A stretch of DNA of 6,348 bases. Source: Bacteroidales bacterium. GTDB taxonomy: Bacteria; Bacteroidota; Bacteroidia; Bacteroidales; DTU049. The notes under the pieces were generated by a model. The model ran no database searches. It saw only the letters and a program-made list of their open reading frames with translations, and had not been told where the DNA came from. Shown here in pieces: positions 1 to 5,023 of the stretch (positions are counted from its first letter, which is position 1; each line of letters opens with the position of its first letter). A program made the translations under genes and the position numbers. The DNA lies in contig JASEGF010000129.1 in assembly GCA_030017935.1 (NCBI GenBank), forward strand, positions 1 to 6,348, given 5' to 3'.

Positions 1-166
1 GCATTTTAAATAAAATTCTTAATTCATAGTTTAATTGAAAAATTAAAAATTTATTACATTATTAAGATAGTATAAATTATAGCTTATTAAAATAGGTATT
101 TAGATAATAAATTTCACCAATATTGTTGTCTTAACAGAATAACTCTAAACTTTATTATTATCCTCC

Positions 167-184
167 TTGCGAAATGCTTTGCAA
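167..184. repeat. Imperfect hairpin, 7-bp stem
   Basis: TTGCGAA (167-173) can pair with TTTGCAA (178-184), including one G-T wobble, around a four-base loop. It is not followed by a clean T tract, so a terminator role is weak. It may be part of a dispersed intergenic repeat. Confidence 0.35.
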
Positions 185-258
185 TTTAATTTTTGTTGCG
201 TTCATACAAGCATAAATATTTTACTCAGTTAGCTATAATAAATATAAAGTAGATGAGT

Positions 259-271
259 AGAGCGAAGCTCT
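259..271. repeat. Small perfect hairpin AGAGC-GAA-GCTCT
   Basis: A 5-bp perfect stem with a GAA loop sits in otherwise very AT-rich sequence and is followed by TACCGAAGCC. The local rise in G+C and the palindrome suggest a copy of a short dispersed intergenic element rather than coding sequence. No U tract follows. Confidence 0.4.
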
Positions 272-456
272 TACCGAAGCCACCATATATTTATAAATTT
301 ATTTACAAATTACTATCATTATTAAAATTTATACCGTAAAATATTATATGATTTAATTAGTACTTAATAAATACTGATTTTAATTAAGTTTTAGTATATT
401 TAGAAAAAAAAGTTATTAACAATTTATTTTAAATCGTTAAAATTATAAAAATAGTA

Positions 457-464
457 TATATTTG
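457..464 (+). promoter_or_regulatory. Bacteroidota-type -7 element for the gene at 478
   Basis: TATATTTG matches TAnnTTTG exactly. Transcription would begin near 470-471, leaving a leader of only about seven A-rich bases before the ATG at 478. No good TTG -33 element is present at the expected distance; CGTTAA around 435-440 is the nearest. The exact -7 match and its position support both the promoter and the start codon of the gene. Confidence 0.6.
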
Positions 465-477
465 TAAAAACAAAAAT

Positions 478-1113
478 ATGAAAAAAGTATTAGTTTATTT
501 TATAATCGGTTTATTCTTTATTAATTGTAGGGGACAAAACAAAGAATTTAATGATTATATATCAAATTTTCATGAAATAAGATTTCCTTCTCTAATTGAT
601 AGGAGATATTCAATTAATAATACTATAGAAATATTGCAGAATATACCATCAAATGGTTCAATAGATACTAGCTGTTGCCATGCTGATATTATCTTAAGAA
701 ATAGACAAGTTTCTATACCAATTTTTAATAATTTAAAACATAAAGATACATTAAATTTTATAATTGATGATACGTTAAAAGAAGAATACTTTAGTGGAGT
801 ATTATTTAAAATAAAAGGTAAATATGCATATATCAAAGGTCAATACATGAGTTATGGTTACACATATAAAGGATGGATAATGAAAAAATATATAGCAACT
901 AATCTAATATTATTAGATAGTATACCATTATATAAAACTCCTAAATTAAAAGCAATTAAAACATATATAATAGATCCAAAGTGGTACCCGGTAGAAATTT
1001 TAAAATGTCGTGATGGTTGTTTATATATTAAATATCATGATTTGCGCCAGAAGATAAAGGGGTGGTTATCACCTAAATATCAATGTGCTAACCCTTATAC
1101 AACATGTTGTTAA
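478..1113 (+). CDS. Exported SH3-like domain protein, possible lipoprotein
   Basis: The 211-residue product starts with MKK and a hydrophobic stretch (about 5-16). Cys17, in the context FINC, could be a lipid-attachment site of the loose kind seen in Bacteroidota; alternatively signal peptidase I could cut after the GQ at 19-20. The C-terminal half looks like one or two SH3-like barrels: a GWI at 132-134, then about 144-200 with an LY-x-x-P (151-154), CRDGCLYIKY (177-186) and GWL (195-197). It ends in a cysteine-rich tail, QCANPYTTCC. The GW motif followed by a QC-x-NP-x-TTC ending recurs, as I recall, in uncharacterised Bacteroidota exported proteins. There are eight cysteines, suggesting disulfides or lipidation. 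A near-perfect -7 element lies just upstream, so it probably begins a transcript. Function is unknown; binding to peptidoglycan or another surface ligand is inference from the fold only. Confidence 0.8.
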   Translation: MKKVLVYFIIGLFFINCRGQNKEFNDYISNFHEIRFPSLIDRRYSINNTIEILQNIPSNGSIDTSCCHADIILRNRQVSIPIFNNLKHKDTLNFIIDDTLKEEYFSGVLFKIKGKYAYIKGQYMSYGYTYKGWIMKKYIATNLILLDSIPLYKTPKLKAIKTYIIDPKWYPVEILKCRDGCLYIKYHDLRQKIKGWLSPKYQCANPYTTCC

Positions 1114-1211
1114 AAAATTATTACATCAAATCATGGTTAAATGGATGGTATAAATTTAATAAACATCTTGAAGAAGTTAAAGAATTTAAAATGATATTAA
1201 AACTAAACTAA
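1104..1211 (+). CDS. Possible 35-aa overlapping ORF, doubtful
   Basis: An ATG at 1104 lies inside the last codons of the preceding gene in another frame and opens a 35-codon frame ending at TAA 1209-1211. The product begins MLLKNYYIKSWLNGWY and then has a charged stretch, NKHLEEVKEFK. The 10-bp overlap would allow translational coupling. The amino-acid mix (W, G, charged residues) reads better than random AT-rich sequence, so it may be a tiny gene or the relic of a longer frame. I recognise no family and see no promoter of its own. It could easily be chance. Confidence 0.2.
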   Translation: MLLKNYYIKSWLNGWYKFNKHLEEVKEFKMILKLN

Positions 1212-1225
1212 TAAAATGAAAAATA

Positions 1226-1251
1226 TTGCAACCTTTATACAATGTATTTTG
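1226..1251 (+). promoter_or_regulatory. Weak promoter candidate for the gene at 1276
   Basis: TTG (1226-1228) is followed after 16 bp by TATTTTG (1245-1251), one base short of the TAnnTTTG consensus. A start near 1257 would leave an AT-rich leader of about 19 bases before the ATG at 1276. Alternatively the gene is read through from the upstream gene, whose end lies 162 bp away. Confidence 0.3.
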
Positions 1252-1275
1252 ATAAATAAATAAAAATAAATTATT

Positions 1276-1788
1276 ATGAAAAAGATTATTTTATACAATA
1301 AATTTTTATTAACGATGATTTTTACATTTTTTATTATAAATGTATGTAAAAGTCAGATAAAACCTAACAAAGATATAATAGAAAATTTTGATCATTATTA
1401 TCATATAAGAATTGAAGTAAATCAATGTAATCATCATATAATAAAACTATTTGAAGAAGGGATGATATGTAATTCTATAGACACAATAGAATTTTTCCCT
1501 TTTGTAGAATTAAATACAAAAAAATATTATGAATTAAAAAGTTATATAGCTAAAGATAGATTTTTTTCAAAAGATACAATAATAGATGATCTGGGACATA
1601 GGATTTTTACAAATCCTTATGGTTTTACTATTGAAATTACTATTTTAAATAATGATAAACTTATAAAAATTAATTGGATAGATGGCAAATGTAAAGAATT
1701 AGAAAAATGTATAGATATGATAAATGATTTAATACCAAAAGAAAAACGCAATAAATTAATGATAAATTATAAACAAATAATTCCATAA
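1276..1788 (+). CDS. Exported protein of unknown function
   Basis: The 170-residue product has a basic N-terminus (MKK..), a hydrophobic segment at about 10-23 and then VCKSQ. The signal peptide could be processed after Ser26, or Cys24 could be a lipidation site; the sequence does not decide. The mature part is rich in I, N, K and aromatic residues and has no recognised motif. The C-terminal section, with NWIDGKC (133-139) followed by a helical-looking ELEKCIDMINDLIPKEKR, resembles the ends of uncharacterised secreted proteins of Bacteroidota. Further cysteines are at 51, 65, 139 and 145. Codon use is extremely AT-rich: the stretch 1321-1380 contains 10 G/C in 60 bases, against 25 in 60 at 2161-2220 inside hutH. 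That suggests a weakly constrained or accessory gene. Its N-terminus vaguely resembles that of the neighbour at 478. Confidence 0.75.
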   Translation: MKKIILYNKFLLTMIFTFFIINVCKSQIKPNKDIIENFDHYYHIRIEVNQCNHHIIKLFEEGMICNSIDTIEFFPFVELNTKKYYELKSYIAKDRFFSKDTIIDDLGHRIFTNPYGFTIEITILNNDKLIKINWIDGKCKELEKCIDMINDLIPKEKRNKLMINYKQIIP

Positions 1789-1797
1789 GATTAGCAA

Positions 1798-1813
1798 TTT
1801 TTTAATTAAAAAA
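1798..1813. terminator. AT-only palindrome between convergent genes
   Basis: TTTTTTAATTAAAAAA is a perfect 16-base palindrome ten bases after the stop of the plus-strand gene. It also lies downstream of the minus-strand hutH stop. It lacks a GC stem, so as an intrinsic terminator it is weak, but a T run lies on each strand. It is the only candidate for ending the plus transcript in this gap. Confidence 0.3.
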
Positions 1814-1830
1814 TAAAATCCAAATTATTT

Positions 1831-1900
1831 CCCCCAGCGGAGACCTTTCTTTTGTTACTTTTATTTATTCACCTTTTACCTCTCTCCTACCCTTCTACTA
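1831..1900. repeat. Pyrimidine-rich spacer, probable dispersed-repeat sequence
   Basis: The spacer opens with CCCCCAGCGG and then AGACC, TTTCTTTTGTTACTTTT and a long C/T-rich run up to the hutH stop codon. On the minus strand this is the 3' trailer of the hutH transcript, rich in GGTAGGAGAGAGG-like sequence. The string AAAAGTAACAAAAGAAA on the minus strand resembles a sequence I recall from many intergenic spots in Bacteroidota genomes. That recollection cannot be tested here. Confidence 0.3.
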
Positions 1901-1901
1901 A

Positions 1902-3419
1902 CTAGATTGCCATATCACAGCCTATTATTTCACTATAATTATTATTTTTTATAAAATCTACACTTTTGGCGATATAATCGCGCATTAATGCATCTTCGTT
2001 GATGAAAGCCACATTTTCTCTAAAAGCAGAAAATACTTTTTCTAAAATAGGAGAAGTTTTGTGAGGGCGTCTAAGTTCTAATGCTTGTGCTGCATTCAAT
2101 AATTCTATAGCTAAGACTTTTTCTACATTATTATAAATTTTCAAAGCTTTAGTTGCTGCATTAGCTCCCATACTTACATGGTCTTCTTGCCCTTGCGAAG
2201 ATTCGATAGAATCTACTGAAGATGGCGTAGCCAACTGTTTACATTGACTTACAATAGCTGCAGCTGTATATTGTGGTATCATAAAACCTGAATTGAGACC
2301 TGGATTGGCTACTAAAAAAGAAGGTAAATTCCTTTTGCCACCAATTAATTGATATATACGTCTCTCTGAAATATTAGCTAATTCTGATAATGCAATGCCA
2401 ATGAAATCTAATACAAGTGCGAGTGGTTCTCCATGAAAATTGCCACCAGACAATATTTTATTTTCATCAGGAAATATTGTTGGATTGTCTGTTGCACTTT
2501 GTATCTCTGTAGATATAACATCTCTGAAATATCTGTAAGTATCTTTGATAGCACCATGCACCTGAGGTATACAACGAAATGAGTATGGATCCTGCACTTG
2601 CTCCTTGCTAATTTGTTGTATTTCGCTGCCTTCTAATAATGTGAGCATGTTTTTAGCAGTATTTTGTTGTCCAAGATGAGGACGCACTAAATGCAGTCCT
2701 TCATAGAAGGGATCAGATAATCCATAAAAGGCATCTAATGACAGTGCTCCTATTATATCTGCCCATCCAAGTAAATTTCTCATTTTTATAACTAAATAAC
2801 TAGCATATGACGACATAAACTGAGTACCATTTAGTAGTGCTAGTCCTTCTTTAGAAGCTAATTCTATTGGTGACAAATTTAATAATTTATAAAGCTCTTG
2901 TGTGCTGATTTTTTTACCTCGATATACAACTTCTCCTTTACCTATCAATGGTAATGATAGATGTGCTAAAGGAGCTAAATCTCCAGATGCTCCTAGTGAA
3001 CCTTGTTCGTATACTACAGGATGTATTTCATTATTTAAAAAATATATCAATCGCTCTACAGTATCTAATTTGACGCCACTATTCCCATATGATAAACCTT
3101 GTATTTTGAGGGCCAGCATTAGTCTCACTATCTCTTCAGGTACCACATCTCCTATACCACAAGCATGGGATAAAATTAATTTTTCTTGTAAAACAGATAA
3201 GGAATCTTTAGGAATTTTAACAGAATATAAAGCTCCAAATCCAGTATTAATGCCATAAACAGGTTTATCATTTTTTTCTAAATAATTATCTAAAAATTGT
3301 CTTGATTTTTGAATATTATTTTTAGCAATATCACTCAAATGTACATCTAATCTATGATTCATTATAGCCTCTAATGTATCAAAATTTAATGTTCTTTCAA
3401 TATTATAAGTTTCAGACAT
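1902..3419 (-). CDS. hutH: Histidine ammonia-lyase
   Basis: The 505-residue enzyme removes ammonia from L-histidine to give urocanate, the first step of histidine breakdown, in the cytoplasm. The length is usual for the family. The self-cyclising MIO triad Ala144-Ser145-Gly146 is present in GSLGASGDLAPLAHLSLP. Other active-site signatures are intact: YGINTGFG (55-62, catalytic Tyr55), SHACG (His85), LLNGTQ (Asn197), QDPYSFRC (Tyr279, Arg282), GGNFHGEP (Phe328) and QEDHVSM (Glu412). His85 together with Glu412 fits a histidine lyase rather than a phenylalanine lyase; a tyrosine lyase is less likely but not excluded. The ATG at 3419 gives the expected MSETYNIERTL N-terminus and lies about 20 bp after a good -7 element. 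No other hut gene (hutU, hutI, hutG) is in the window, so it is transcribed alone. It follows pyrE on the same strand at 224 bp with its own promoter. Confidence 0.95.
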   Translation of the reverse strand: MSETYNIERTLNFDTLEAIMNHRLDVHLSDIAKNNIQKSRQFLDNYLEKNDKPVYGINTGFGALYSVKIPKDSLSVLQEKLILSHACGIGDVVPEEIVRLMLALKIQGLSYGNSGVKLDTVERLIYFLNNEIHPVVYEQGSLGASGDLAPLAHLSLPLIGKGEVVYRGKKISTQELYKLLNLSPIELASKEGLALLNGTQFMSSYASYLVIKMRNLLGWADIIGALSLDAFYGLSDPFYEGLHLVRPHLGQQNTAKNMLTLLEGSEIQQISKEQVQDPYSFRCIPQVHGAIKDTYRYFRDVISTEIQSATDNPTIFPDENKILSGGNFHGEPLALVLDFIGIALSELANISERRIYQLIGGKRNLPSFLVANPGLNSGFMIPQYTAAAIVSQCKQLATPSSVDSIESSQGQEDHVSMGANAATKALKIYNNVEKVLAIELLNAAQALELRRPHKTSPILEKVFSAFRENVAFINEDALMRDYIAKSVDFIKNNNYSEIIGCDMAI

Positions 3420-3441
3420 AATTAATTGAATTAATTTTTGG

Positions 3442-3449
3442 CAAAATTA
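3442..3449 (-). promoter_or_regulatory. hutH: -7 element of the hutH promoter
   Basis: Read on the minus strand this is TAATTTTG, an exact TAnnTTTG match. The predicted transcription start is near 3436, giving a leader of about 17 AT-rich bases to the ATG at 3419. No TTG -33 element is obvious; that position falls next to the tandem repeat beginning at 3474. TTTTG-G-CAAAA at 3436-3446 is a short palindrome overlapping the element and could be coincidental. Confidence 0.55.
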
Positions 3450-3473
3450 AATTTAATTTTTCTATTTTTAAAA

Positions 3474-3549
3474 TAGTAGAGAGTAGATAGTATATAGTAG
3501 AGAGTAGATAGTAGTGAGTAGATAGTAGTGAGTAGATAGTAGTGAGTAA
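3474..3549. repeat. 14-bp tandem repeat upstream of hutH
   Basis: GAGTAGATAGTAGT occurs three times in perfect tandem (3502-3515, 3516-3529, 3530-3543), followed by a truncated copy (3544-3549). Before it, a 19-bp block beginning TAGTAGAGAGTAGATAG occurs twice with a 21-bp period (3474-3492 and 3495-3513). The whole tract is built from AGTAG/AGATAG words. It begins 25 bp upstream of the hutH -7 element, so it occupies the zone where a -33 element or activator would bind. Repeat-number changes by slippage are plausible. Similar AGTAG-type low-complexity tracts occur, as I recall, in intergenic DNA of other Bacteroidota. Confidence 0.85.
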
Positions 3550-3643
3550 TAAGTAATGTTAAATTTCCAAAGCTGATTCTTTACCCGTGAGATAACTACT
3601 ATCCTACTAATCTAACAAGTCCCAGTTCAGACTTTTTCTATTT
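3550..3643. other. Spacer between pyrE and hutH with a weak hairpin
   Basis: No gene is visible. AAGTC (3617-3621) and GACTT (3630-3634) can pair around an eight-base loop, with a T run following on the plus strand. That orientation would end plus-strand transcription, yet no plus-strand gene lies upstream for more than 1.8 kb. For the pyrE transcript the hairpin has no U tract after it. The minus-strand text AGTCTGAACTGGGACTTG resembles a dispersed intergenic sequence I recall from Bacteroidota and some other phyla, so this may be a repeat remnant rather than a terminator. Confidence 0.35.
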
Positions 3644-4300
3644 TCATTTTTCAAAAAATCTAGAATACCAGTTTTCTGGATCTAAATGCCATTGATCTAA
3701 TATAGGTAAAACATCTTCAGGTATATACTTGTTTGCAATAGCATTAGGCAACAAATGTGGATAATCTGCTAATGAATAAACTTCTATATTGTTTTGTTTA
3801 AATTCATTCTCTACCCATGAGAAAGCATATGAAAAAATAGATACCAATCCGATGACATTACAATTAGCATCTATAATTGCATTAATAGCATTTCTACTAC
3901 TTTTACCAGTAGATATTAAATCCTCTACAACGATGACATTTTGTTTTTCTGGTAAAAAACCTTCAATCTGATTATGTAATCCGTGCTCTTTAGCCTGTGA
4001 ACGAACATAGACAAAAGGCTTATCTAGCAAATGGGCTAAAAGTGTTCCCATAGGTATACCAGCAGTAGCCACGCCAGCAATATAATCTGCATTATCAAAT
4101 TTTTCTAATACTAAATCTTTTAAAAAATTTGCTATTTGAGTACGATACTGGGGATAGCTTAATATTACCCTATTATCGCAGTAAATAGGCGACCTTAATC
4201 CCGATGTCCATGTAAAAGGATTTGCATAATTTAATTTTATTGCGTTAATTTGCAAAAGAATTTTACAGGTTTGCTCACAAATTTGCTTATTAAAAATCAT
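3644..4300 (-). CDS. pyrE: Orotate phosphoribosyltransferase
   Basis: The 218-residue enzyme joins orotate to PRPP to give orotidine 5'-phosphate, the fifth step of de novo UMP synthesis, in the cytoplasm. The PRPP-binding signature NVIVVEDLISTGKSS spans 121-135. The mobile catalytic loop is VRSQAKEHG (99-107, Arg100, Lys104, His106), continuing to NQIEG. NPFTWTSGLRSPIYCDNR (27-44) is the typical N-terminal substrate region. The frame extends upstream to an ATG at 4327, but I chose the ATG at 4300. MIFNKQ is where family members start, and the predicted transcription start (about 4319) lies inside the longer version. The longer start would also overlap the divergent NUDIX gene by 20 bp. With the chosen start only 7 bp separate the two start codons. 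All key residues are present; length is normal. Confidence 0.95.
   Translation of the reverse strand: MIFNKQICEQTCKILLQINAIKLNYANPFTWTSGLRSPIYCDNRVILSYPQYRTQIANFLKDLVLEKFDNADYIAGVATAGIPMGTLLAHLLDKPFVYVRSQAKEHGLHNQIEGFLPEKQNVIVVEDLISTGKSSRNAINAIIDANCNVIGLVSIFSYAFSWVENEFKQNNIEVYSLADYPHLLPNAIANKYIPEDVLPILDQWHLDPENWYSRFFEK
4278..4285 (+). promoter_or_regulatory. Weak -7 candidate for the NUDIX gene, inside pyrE
   Basis: CAAATTTG differs from TAnnTTTG at one base. It would place transcription near 4291 and give a 17-base leader to the ATG at 4308. No TTG lies at the right distance; TTTG at 4249-4252 is 25 bp upstream. There is no room for a promoter between the two divergent genes, so any NUDIX promoter must lie within pyrE. 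Confidence 0.3.
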
Positions 4301-4307
4301 AATAGTA

Positions 4308-4934
4308 ATGTATAAAATTTTCATCAAAAATAAAATAATTTTAATAACTGACGATATTCATATTTTGAAGCACATTACAGATAGAGTGCTCATTAAGTAT
4401 CAGCCTAATATTAATGAAATTATAGATACTCTAAAAGTTTTCTCTGATAATGATGATTATCAACAGCTTATTCTTATTAGCTACGAATTAGAAACTTTTT
4501 ATATAAAATTATATAATTTATTCAAAGTCGTTTTAGGTGCTGGAGGTGTAGTCTTTAATGAAACTATGGATAAAATTTTATTCATTTTAAGAAATGGTGT
4601 TTGGGATTTGCCTAAAGGGAAAATTGACTTTGGAGAAAGTGACGAAAAAGCTGCTATCAGAGAAGTGTGTGAAGAAACTGGCGTTTGTGATCTCACACTT
4701 ATTAAAAGATTAGATCCTACACTTCATATTTATTTCTCTAATAATGAAGCATACTTAAAAGAAACTCATTGGTTCAGTATGAAAGCTAAAGAAACTCTAC
4801 CACTTATTCCACAAAAAGAAGAAAAAATCGAAGTAGTACAATGGTTTACTCCAGATGACATCAGAGCTAATTGGGATAATATGTTTCTAAGTATTAAAAG
4901 CCTTTTAGTATCAAATAATTTCTTTAAACTTTAA
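4308..4934 (+). CDS. NUDIX hydrolase
   Basis: The 208-residue protein contains a complete Nudix box (G-x5-E-x7-REU-x-EE-x-GU) from Gly104 to Val126, with Glu110, Arg118-Glu119 and Glu122-Glu123 in place. It should therefore hydrolyse a nucleoside diphosphate linked to some other group, using a divalent metal. The fold begins near residue 73 (VVLGAGGVVFN), with VWDLPKGK leading into the box. About 70 N-terminal residues, starting MYKIFIKNKIILITDD, precede it; this extension is, as I recall, typical of a Bacteroidota subgroup and has no assigned role. The substrate cannot be told from sequence. The gene diverges from pyrE with 7 bp between starts, an arrangement I recall from other Bacteroidota, which makes a nucleotide-pool role plausible but unproven. 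The MYKIF start agrees with homologues as I remember them. It ends 89 bp before the amidase gene, which has its own promoter. Confidence 0.9.
   Translation: MYKIFIKNKIILITDDIHILKHITDRVLIKYQPNINEIIDTLKVFSDNDDYQQLILISYELETFYIKLYNLFKVVLGAGGVVFNETMDKILFILRNGVWDLPKGKIDFGESDEKAAIREVCEETGVCDLTLIKRLDPTLHIYFSNNEAYLKETHWFSMKAKETLPLIPQKEEKIEVVQWFTPDDIRANWDNMFLSIKSLLVSNNFFKL
4325..4332 (-). promoter_or_regulatory. pyrE: -7 element of the pyrE promoter, inside the NUDIX gene
   Basis: On the minus strand this reads TATTTTTG, an exact TAnnTTTG match. The predicted start near 4319 gives a leader of about 18 bases to the ATG at 4300 and excludes the ATGs at 4327 and 4324. The element lies within codons 6-9 of the NUDIX gene. 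No clear -33 TTG is visible. Confidence 0.5.
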
Positions 4935-4965
4935 TTTCTTTTTGTTAAGAATTTTCATTTGCTTA

Positions 4966-4997
4966 TTTGTATATTAAATTATTTAGTTTTAATTTTG
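4966..4997 (+). promoter_or_regulatory. Well-formed Bacteroidota promoter for the amidase gene
   Basis: TTTG (4966-4969) is followed after 20 bp by TAATTTTG (4990-4997), matching both the -33 and the TAnnTTTG -7 elements at consensus spacing. Transcription should begin near 5003, leaving a leader of about 20 AT-rich bases before the ATG at 5024. This is the best promoter in the window and indicates that the amidase gene is transcribed independently of the NUDIX gene. Confidence 0.7.
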
Positions 4998-5023
4998 TAA
5001 TTAAAGATTTTGTAAAAAATTAA

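Larger units (their letters stand above)
1..456. other. AT-rich stretch without a gene
   Basis: Stop codons are dense in all frames and I see no coding region entering from the left edge. The longest tempting frame, 253-339, is 28 codons and runs through a palindrome, so it is not called. The only structure seen is two small hairpins, at 167-184 and 259-271. The region otherwise looks like a decayed or purely spacer segment upstream of the exported-protein genes. Confidence 0.7.

Noticed and set aside
253..339. 28-codon frame starting MSRAKLLPKPP
   Set aside because: It is short, runs through the AGAGCGAAGCTCT palindrome, has no promoter and turns into low-complexity I/K/L sequence; probably repeat-derived.
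570..836. 88-residue minus-strand frame opposite the SH3-like protein gene
   Set aside because: Shadow of the plus-strand gene, which has a promoter, a signal peptide and a recognisable domain pattern.
1216..1263. 15-codon frame starting MKNIATF before the gene at 1276
   Set aside because: Too short, and it covers the likely promoter region of the next gene.
2902..3258. 118-residue plus-strand frame opposite hutH
   Set aside because: Antisense shadow over the MIO region of a clear hutH gene.
3474..3549. Tandem repeat as a CRISPR array or plasmid-type iterons
   Set aside because: Units are 14 bp and directly abutting with no spacers, and no cas or replication gene is present.
4221..4286. 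Four TTTGC words (4221, 4249, 4270, 4282) upstream of the NUDIX gene
   Set aside because: Irregular spacing, and they fall in pyrE coding sequence, where codon choice explains them; not convincing as operator repeats.
4301..4327. Upstream ATGs (4327, 4324) extending pyrE by nine residues
   Set aside because: The extension MMKILYITI is not family-like, overlaps the NUDIX start, and lies upstream of the transcription start predicted from the -7 element; MIFNKQ at 4300 fits PyrE.
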